Assembly (NCBI GenBank): GCA_032358165.1
Contig: JAALGY010000017.1
Coordinates: forward strand, 992,001-1,056,000
DNA length: 64,000 nucleotides
Source: Diplosphaera chodatii
Taxonomy: Eukaryota; Chlorophyta; Trebouxiophyceae; Prasiolales; Stichococcaceae
Direction: 5' to 3'
A program made the translations under genes and the position numbers. This document shows, one piece after another, positions 56,514 to 64,000 of this stretch. The notes below the pieces were generated by a model. That model was not told where the DNA came from. It saw only the letters and a program-made list of their open reading frames with translations, and ran no database searches. Numbering within the stretch: the first letter of the stretch is position 1; each line of letters begins with the position of its first letter.

Positions 56514-58623
56514 TCAATTTAATGTGCATACCATTGAGCCATGCAGCCTGCCTCTCAGGATTTCTGCCTCCACCCCAAACTCCGGCTCGGCCACCCTGCA
56601 GCAATGCAGCATGCATGAGTGTGCATCCTGACAAGCAGCACAGAGACACTTATGGCACAGCAGCAACCGCCAGACATAGCGATTGGCCAAAAGGGTGCAC
56701 CAGCAGTCACCAGACTCTATTTGCAGCACATTCTTGCCACGCTCCAGCCGAAAGAAGCCTGCGAGAGCGAGAGAGCAAACGTAACCAAGTGCTGACCAAG
56801 TGCCAATCCTTGCTATCGTTATTTGCAATTTTATCTTCAGTTCAAAGATGAACGTGATGCTGTACGCACCTAGCTCGCCCCAGAAGGTGCCCCAGGAGTT
56901 GCGGATGTGCCAGAAGGGGGTGCCAGTCCCCGGCTCCTCGCCCCACCCCACAACCTCCACATCATGGTCCACCTGCATCGCGGCAGGGTCGCAAGGAGCG
57001 ACGTGCTCAACCCTGGCTGTTCAACATGTGCTCTCACACATGCGTACTGGAGGGACCTCCCGTCGGGAGGGCAGCCTAGGCAGTGGCCAGACACCTCAGA
57101 CGGAGGGTAATCGCTGCCTGTGACGATGCCGCCCCGGTAGCCGAACACGAAGGTGGGCGGCGTCGCCATGGAGCAGGTGATTGGCCTGCAGCACAGGGCA
57201 CCGCCACATATTGGACCGTGCTATGGCTTCCGGGCAGGCGCTGGATGCAGCAGGCGCGCAGGGCATGTCAGACTTGAGGCCTGCTGCCGTGCGCGTGTCC
57301 ATTCTGTGGGGCCGTGAGGACTTGCACCCGCGCTGCCGGATCTCGTTCATCATGACCAGGGGGTCCGAGGCGTTTGGCAGCTTGCCGTAGCTCTTCAGGC
57401 CATACAGCACCGGCTTGCGCACCGCCCAGCATGTGTCGTTGCCATGCAGCGGCTGCAGGTGCAGCGAGAGCATCACAGTGGTGCGTGTCACTGGTGCTTT
57501 AGATCAGCATGTTGCGTTGCACCGCTGCACCAAGCAAACTGCCGATGTGAAATAGAAGTCTCGTACTGAGCCGCAGGACACCTGGCAGTGTGCTGCAGAC
57601 CGCTCACCATGCAGTTCATGCACTGGGCGATGTCTGGGCAGTCTGTCAACCCTGCAGGAGACTGCTGTCACTCAGCCCATACGCAGTGGCGGAGCAGGTC
57701 TATACTAAGCAGGCTGGCAGCACGGCAGGATACGCGTGTGGTTCAGCCAATCACCTCTGAACTTCTGATGGTCGGTGGCATCGTAGGGCATGCATGACTC
57801 ATCTGGCAGCCCGAACTTGGCCATGTAGTGGACTGCACGGCAGCAACAGCCATTGCTGTTCAATGAAATAGCCATGATTGCACATGCAGTGCAGGGCCTT
57901 TCGAATAGATCAGCGGCGGCTTCATCCTTGAGAAGTACTCACATACGTCTACTGGGTGTCCACCGTCGCAGCCATTGCCAAACCCATGGAAAGCACCGCA
58001 GTTCAGCAGCGTCTGCCAGGCCAACATGACATCCGGCCCCTCACCTGCAGTCATCATAGGTAAGCTGTCACCCATTGAACCTAGAGCTAAATGCACCCTT
58101 GCAGCAGACGCCGTCTGAGAAATTGCAAAAGGCAACCTGTCGCTTACTATGTTTCCTGATCAGGATCCATGATGGCATGCAGTGTGCCATGCGCCCAGCA
58201 TGATTCGCAGTACCGTGGATGGTGCTGCACGGTGCAAAGTCCCGTTGGAAAGGGTGGTCCATGTCAGTCCGTCGCAATGCACACCTTTGACGCAGCATGC
58301 GCTGGTGCACTCCATTCCAACTCGCGCTGCACATGTGCAGCTGGCACCAGTCAAAGTCCCGCGTTGATGCCAAGCACAGAGCGTTCCCAATCTTGTATCT
58401 ATATGAAAGTAATTCTCGGTAAATAGGCGCGCCAAGGACCACCTGTGGCCATACCCGCTCGCCCAAGCTGCTCTTGCGGTAGCAGATGCACAGCCTGAAA
58501 GTTGTGAGACAGCATTGCTGGATCCCGAAACGGCCTCGTTCTACCATTGATGTAGCCGCCAGCATCGGCTGTGCCGCGCATCAGTAGCATGCATGCTGCA
58601 ATCTTTGAGAGTACGTACAGCAT
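56514..58623 (-). CDS. Cathepsin Z/X-like cysteine protease
   Basis: Exons on the minus strand encode a signal peptide (MLYVLSKIAACMLLMRGTADA, from 58623), then CYRKSSLGERV as in the pro-region, then the catalytic exon HHPRYCESCWAHGTLHAIMD near 58225-58170. Next are GPDVMLAWQTLLNCG, GNGCDGGHPVDVCEYF, AKFGLPDESCMPYDATD, DCPDIAQCMNCM, LYGLKSYGKLPNASDPLVMMNEI, HDVEVVGWG with the catalytic His, and FWHIRNSWGTFWGELG with the Asn. The end is GFFRLERGKNVLQIESGDCW, spliced to VAEPEFGVEAEILRGRL and a stop at 56514. These are hallmarks of cathepsin Z (papain family C1), a lysosomal or vacuolar carboxypeptidase. The usual CGSCW is CESCW here, with both Cys kept. The short-pro HIP loop insertion before the active site is present as QHHPRYC. 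Exons between 58380 and 58540 are not fully resolved. Confidence 0.85.
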
Positions 58624-58987
58624 CGCAGCTGTATGTGACCGTCGCGTTGATCGGTCGATCAAACTCGCTCTTCCTCAGTCCCGAGTGTCATAGATTCGAC
58701 TGGTCCTGGTAACAATGATGTACAGTGGGCTTCAGCTGGGCCTGCATCGCTGCATGTAGGCACCTTCCGTTGGCGAACGCCACCCCGACGTTGCTGCTGA
58801 CCCACCCTGCTTAGCAGAGTCCAAGACATCTGGCTACAACATCGCCATCGAGCAAGTTCATACACTATGACACTAACGCTTGGCAGAACAAACCACTGGG
58901 ATACGACAGACTGCGAGGGGTTGGGCAGTAGCATTGCCGGGCGTCTCAGCACGGTGAGTGACTAGCCTTGGCGCCCGGCGCTGGCTG
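58624..58987. other. Divergent promoter region
   Basis: It separates the cathepsin-like gene (-) from the aminotransferase (+). No exon seen. Confidence 0.45.
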
Positions 58988-61909
58988 ATGTTGCTGGTCA
59001 GACTGGCAGCCCAGCGCATGCTCGCATTGGCACAGCTCAGAAGACCACTGGCACCACAACAGCCCTTGCTGGTACCCAGCACCCGGAGTCATCGGCTTCA
59101 GGCAGAGCGCCGCTGCGTGCATGCATGTGCGGCAGGTGCAGCCATGCTACAGACAGCCAGGCAGCCCGGGGTACGAGCACATTTTTCATTTAGCCATGTG
59201 TTGAGGCCTCTGTGTGGTCGTGCACACATGTGGTTGACTGCAGATGCGCCATGGGCATGATTATCACAACACCGGAGCACACGGTACGCATCTGGTCGAG
59301 TCTTTGCAATTTTGTGTGGCACGCAGACCTCGAGACGGGTGCAGGCAACGGACGCGCCGGTCATCGGCAAGACTAAGGCCCTGATCGCCGGCGTGCAGGG
59401 CGTGCAGTCGCTTGCACAGGGTGCGTTCTTGTGACTGACGGCACATGCCTGTCGCCAAGCGCAACCCTGGTTTTGCTCAAATATGCTTACAGCAGGCCGT
59501 ACATGCATGCAGGCATAGTGTTTTGGCCGCCGCCGGCCGAGGCACTGAAGGCTGTTGCTGCAGCGGTGTCAGATCCAGAGCTCAGCCAGTACGGGCCGGA
59601 TGCGGGGATGCCAGCGCTGCGGGAGGCGCTCATGGCCAAGCTGGCAGCTGAGAACGGCATCCATCAGGTGATCGACTGCTCCAGCCGACCGACATCACGG
59701 CTTTCTGGTGTCGCAACCTGCTTGTTGACAAGAGGTGGTACCGATCTTGCCAATCGTCACGCACTAGTGGCACTGTCACGCTCAAGACCACATGCTCTGC
59801 CTGAGCGCCCACTAGCACAACGTGCAGGTTGACGTGATGGTGACGGCGGGGGCCAACCAGGCGTTCACCAACCTGGTGTGCGCGCTGCTGGATGCCGCCG
59901 ACGCAGCGGTGCTCTTCAGCCCCTACTACTTCAACCACCTCATGGCGCTGCAGGCGCGCCGCCTGCCGCCTCCAACCACACCCACGCCTGCTGCAGCATG
60001 TCACTTGGTGGAGCCCATTACACATCTCATGCGGGCCGCGCATCAGCTGCGGGGGTATCCTAGACTGATATTGAATGATGCACCGCTCAGATGACACACT
60101 GGATGGCACATGAGCTTGACCGATTCATGTGTTTGCGCTGACAAACCGGATGGCGTTGGTACTGGGTGCAGATGACGGGCGGGTCCGATGCGGTTGTGTT
60201 TGGGCGGTGCGACCCCACCACATGGCACCCCGACCTGGATTGGCTGGAGGGCGCTCTGTCGGGGCCGAGCCCGCCGCGCATGGTGGTGCTCATCAACCCC
60301 TGCAACCCCACAGGCGTGTGGTGCTGGTGGATCGACCAAATGCTCATTTGTGAACCACATGCACAAATGTGTGTCATACTACGATGGCTCATTGTGTTAC
60401 CAATGTCTGCTATCCGGTAGGCTCACACAATGGACTGGACTAGACATGGCTAGCAACTGCTTTGATTCGATGCCCACAAACACATACTGTAGTTTGGCTG
60501 CTGCAGGGGTGCTGCTGAGCAGGGAAGAATTGGAGCGGGCGAGCAGTCTCTGTGCAGCAGCGGGTGCCTGGCTGGTTGTCGATAATACCTATGAGCACTT
60601 CACATACGATGGCCAGCAGCACGAATGCGTGCACGGGCCCCATGTCATCAACGTCTTCAGCTTTTCAAAGGTCAGAAAACCCAGCGCTGTGGGACGAAGG
60701 CGAGGAGCTAGTGGCATGGCATACACGTCAAACGAACTGCATTGCATCTGTCGAGCAAGTAGCACAAACAGCAATACCACTGTGGGCATCTGAAGCTGCA
60801 TTGCAGGCCTATGGTATGATGGGCTGGCGCTGCGGCTACATCGCATTCCCCACCCCCGAGGCGGGCGCCCCGGCAGACCTGGGCGCGCAGCTGACCAAAG
60901 TGCAGGACACCATCCCCATCTGTGCGTCACAGGTGCCGGCCCGCAAAGCTCGCGCACCTGTGCTTGCTGAGAGCACGGCGCCTGTTGACGTCAGCACTCT
61001 GCTAGCATGAGCGATGCGTCATGCCCATCGTTCGTGCGTGTATTCTACCTGAATGTTCTGCTGCCGCCTGCTTTCAGGCAGGGCAGCTGGTGGCACTACG
61101 CGCGCTGCAGGAGGGGCGCAGCTGGGTGACTGACAAAGTGCAGCAGCTCCATGGCAACAGGTGCTGTAACAACCTACGATATACTTGAGCTAGCAATACC
61201 ACTGCGCAGTGCAAAGTGTGCGCATATGGACCCACACCATGTCGCGCAAAGGCACTAGGCTGGCTATGCAGGAGCCCCTTGTGGTAGTTGCAGGGAGGCG
61301 GTGCTGGATGCGCTCAGTCCGCTAGGCAGCATCAACAACGGCATTGCAGATGGCAAGGGCGCCATCTACTTGTGGGCCAAGCTCCCTGAAGGTGCAGCCA
61401 TGGCTCATTTCTTGGAGGCACTTCCAGTACGTTGACGCATGCCTCCGCAGCAGAAATGTGCCTGACCAGACCAGATCTGCTGCAGGTGATGCAGCAATGA
61501 CGCTATATGCAACTGCTACATTGGTTCAACGCATGCTGTGATGGTGTGCGCAGGCTGTGAGGACGACGAAGCTGTGGTGGCATGGCTGGTGCGGCGGCAC
61601 AAGGTGATCGACTTACATACTCCTGCCGTTGACCATCTTATTGGGCTGCAGGCTAGCTGATGTTTGCCTGATGCTGGATCCTGTATTCGAAGCACATGCC
61701 CTGTCAAACTCGCCAAGAGACAGACGGCTTACTCAACCACCTACTGGCAGGTGTGCATCATCCCGGGGTCCAGCTGCGGGGCGCCCGGACATGTGCGGGC
61801 GGCCTTTGCCAATTTGCCGCCAGACGCCACGAAGCAGGCGGCCGCAGCGCTGAAGGCCGGGCTGCAGGAGCTTGTGCACCGGGGCTCATCCGTGCTGGCT
61901 GAGGCCTGA
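58988..61909 (+). CDS. ISS1/VAS1-like PLP aminotransferase (11 exons, 426 aa)
   Basis: Exons 58988-59071, 59327-59420, 59513-59667, 59828-59953, 60172-60313, 60507-60670, 60807-60932, 61078-61160, 61294-61391, 61554-61603 and 61751-61909 give exactly 427 codons. It is a class I/II aminotransferase closest to plant ISS1/VAS1, which moves amino groups between methionine and aromatic keto acids and lowers auxin and ethylene precursors. Seen motifs: SLAQGIVFWPPP, SQYGPDAGMPALREAL, VTAGANQAF, SPYYFNHLMALQ, INPCNPTG, VVDNTYEHFTYDG, NVFSFSK (Schiff-base Lys codon 60668-60670), MMGWRCGYIAFP, GAIYLWAKLPEG and CIIPGSSCGAPGHVR. The N-terminus MLLVRLAAQRMLALAQLRRP looks like an organelle presequence that plant ISS1 lacks. 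Introns 4 and 5 start with GC (59954, 60314); the frame requires the second. Confidence 0.93.
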
Positions 61910-62489
61910 CGCGGTTGTAGCCCGATAATTTTGGGTGGCATTGCCTGGTACACGGATTCTGGGTTGCTGCTGGTGGCGCATTTTCTGATGGAGGCACTGA
62001 CATTGGCTTGTTATAACTTTTTATCAGAAGTGCGTCCTTGCTTGCCGGGGCAGCTTTGGCAACCTATTACATCTCTGCTAGTTGCTCTGGTGCAGCAATA
62101 TCAATATCAATGAATGTCTCACACGTGTCTTGAACCAATAGCTGCAAACATCACTGGCTCTGCGACCGCTTGGTCCCAGCCATGTCGTTTGCACCCTGCC
62201 TAGCGACAAGTTGTGCTGTATTCCTACCCACAACAAACTAACAACCTGCTGCTGCCCTGCTAGATAAATAGTCGCCACACGCTACCGCATACCAATGCAC
62301 ACGACAATTCACTCGAAGGACTGGGACACCCTACCGACGCCAATGCCCTACCAGAAACTGGAGAAACTTTCCCAGGGATATGGCGAGTGCATGGGCATAC
62401 GGTGGCACTATCTGTAATGCAGCCATGTGACTATAGATGTGTGCTACGTTCTGCATTGGACATACAGTCTCCTACGTTTCTGTACATGC
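61910..62489. other. Convergent intergenic region, no gene seen
   Basis: The 3' flanks of the aminotransferase and the hydrolase. AT-richer than the flanking coding DNA; no motif-bearing frame. Confidence 0.45.
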
Positions 62490-63853
62490 TCAGCCCATAA
62501 ACCCCACTGGGGACCGCGGTGCCTGGTTGAACAGCCACCACCTCACGTTGGCCTCAAACTCGCCCGGCAGATTCATCTGGTGGCTGCCCTTGTACACCCG
62601 CAGGTGGGCCCTGAAGCGGGGATGCGTCTGCTTCATCGTCTTGATGACCCCCCGCATCCTCGCTGCATGGTGACGGTGGTATACCCGTCAATCATGCCAC
62701 AAAAGACAGTGCGCAACTCTAAACACTGAGCAGCGTGACTCGTTATCGGCACGAACTACAACTGGGACGTCAGGCAGAGGACCACGCAAGCGGGAGGTGG
62801 GTGCTCACGGATGGTGAACAACGGATCCTTGTCGCCAGTGCTAAAACGGATGGGCACCACATGCGTGCCAATCTGCAAGAGATACAAATAGTGGGCACTG
62901 CATCAGTGGCCAAGCAGATCATCTGGACCGCAACCACTGACGTTTCAGCATGCAGCACCAAATTCACGCACTTGGTCTGGAGTGACAGCCGAGTGCATGA
63001 TGAGGGCATGCGTTGCCTCACTAAAGCGAGAGGCTATTGCCCCAGCTGAGTAGCCACCCCTGCTAAAACCTGTGCGCATGCAGTTGCTGCTCTTACTCAC
63101 TGCCTGTATCAGCAGAGCACTTGCAGAGGCGAAGTGCTTCGCTCCAACATGCACCATTCGATTGGTGCCCTGCGCCAGGCTTTTGCATATAGCCCTCAAG
63201 CAATGCACCTGCGTACACGACATGCTTCGTGTCTACTTTGACGTTCGGCAGCGACGTCACGTAACGGTAGCACGCCTGCACGTGCTCCCAATCCGCGCTG
63301 AACGGCTTGTTGGCCTTGACCATGCTCCAGACCAGGGAGTTTTTCGAGTCCGGTGCAATGATGATGAACCTGCGGACCAGCAGCAATGTGTGTGGCAGTC
63401 AGCCTCCTCCAGCACATGGCCTACCAGTACACGCACCACAGGATCTAGCATCTGTCACTCGGAGGAACTGCAAAGCACCACCAGCAGCAGTGCCCTGACT
63501 CACCTGTACTTCACAGCCAGTTGCTGAAAGGCAGTGACCATGCTGACGCCCCAGTCGCCGGCGCCGTGCAGCACCACCATGACAGGCGTGGGCCTGTTGG
63601 CGTAGCCCGGCGGCAGGAAGTATTGGCCATTCCGCCACTGGCTGCCCAGGTAGCCAATTGGGATGAGGCCCTTGGTCGCACCGCCGGCAACGCGCGTCTG
63701 CGCTTGGGCCTTGATGCGGATGCAGCAGTCCCTCTTGGGATCGCCAGCTGCAGACCCCGACGCAGTCACGTCAGTGCTCTTGATTGACGCGTCGCATCGA
63801 TGAGCATCGCATTCCATACAGGCCGCTGCAAGGTCTGTCTTCTGCAGCTGCAT
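62490..63853 (-). CDS. Alpha/beta hydrolase (esterase/phospholipase-like), 5 exons
   Basis: Exons 63853-63504, 63369-63209, 63069-62972, 62872-62809 and 62662-62490 give 282 codons. The order of elements is that of a PHB-depolymerase or dienelactone-type hydrolase: PTPVMVVLHGAGDWGVSM (oxyanion region), FIIIAPDSKNSLVW, the nucleophile elbow GFSRGGYSAGAIA, STGDKDPLF (acid) and YKGSHQMNLPGEFEANVRWW (His). The substrate cannot be told. An in-frame ATG at 63952 would add 33 residues (MQHHHLRCLFSSCPY...), and the frame stays open near the window edge, so the start and any signal peptide are uncertain. Confidence 0.83.
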
Positions 63854-64000
63854 TGCAAGGGGGAATGCTGCAGGTACTGTTGCAGGATTCCACCCTTGGC
63901 GGTGTACGTAGGGACAGGAGCTGAATAGGCAGCGCAAGTGGTGGTGTTGCATCTGTTTAGTACAGGCCGACGGCCAATCACCTGCAGTTGATTGGGGGCC

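Noticed and set aside
1..64000. Bacterial or viral origin, operons, CRISPR array, rRNA or tRNA genes
   Set aside because: The intron-rich eukaryotic gene structure rules out a prokaryotic source. No regular spaced repeats, rRNA cores or convincing tRNA cloverleafs were seen by eye.

Overview
The window is nuclear DNA of a eukaryote, most likely a green alga (Chlorophyta, probably Trebouxiophyceae; this placement is inference). The coding DNA is GC-rich. Nearly every gene is cut into many short exons by introns of about 55-460 bases that begin GTGAG/GTGCG/GTAxx and end in TGCAG. The proteins are typical of the green lineage: an ISS1/VAS1-type aminotransferase, a CSN4 subunit, a PRA1 protein and a plastid-type saccharopine-dehydrogenase-like protein. 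There are no operons, ribosome binding sites or phage genes. Most gene models here were rebuilt by joining exons at splice sites that keep the reading frame and restore family motifs.

Layout, 0.9-16.8 kb: a 2-phosphoglycerate-kinase-like P-loop protein (+); a small basic protein of unknown function (-); a two-HMG-box protein with a presequence-like N-terminus (+); two tandem YciI-domain genes (+) that alternate with a dead fragment and an intact copy of an SLC25A39/40-type mitochondrial carrier (-); a cluster of short inverted-repeat elements; a small ankyrin-repeat protein (+).

Layout, 17-41 kb: the PP2A activator PTPA (-); a saccharopine-dehydrogenase-like reductase (+); a methionine-R-sulfoxide reductase B (-); a PRA1 Rab-acceptor protein (-); a very long formin with an N-terminal PH domain (+); a CacyBP/SIP protein with an unusually long low-complexity insertion (+).

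Layout, 41-64 kb: COP9 signalosome subunit 4 (+); an 11-kb membrane hybrid histidine kinase (+); a cathepsin Z/X-like cysteine protease (-); an ISS1/VAS1-like aminotransferase (+); an alpha/beta hydrolase whose 5' end lies near the window edge (-).

The genes do not form one pathway; this is an ordinary gene-dense chromosome arm. The most unusual points are these: the histidine kinase, whose ATP-binding domain is split by a large Ser/Ala/Gln-rich insertion; the PH-domain formin; the inserted CacyBP and 2-PGK proteins; the duplicated YciI plus carrier block with one decayed carrier; and repeated use of GC-AG introns, forced by reading frame in several genes.
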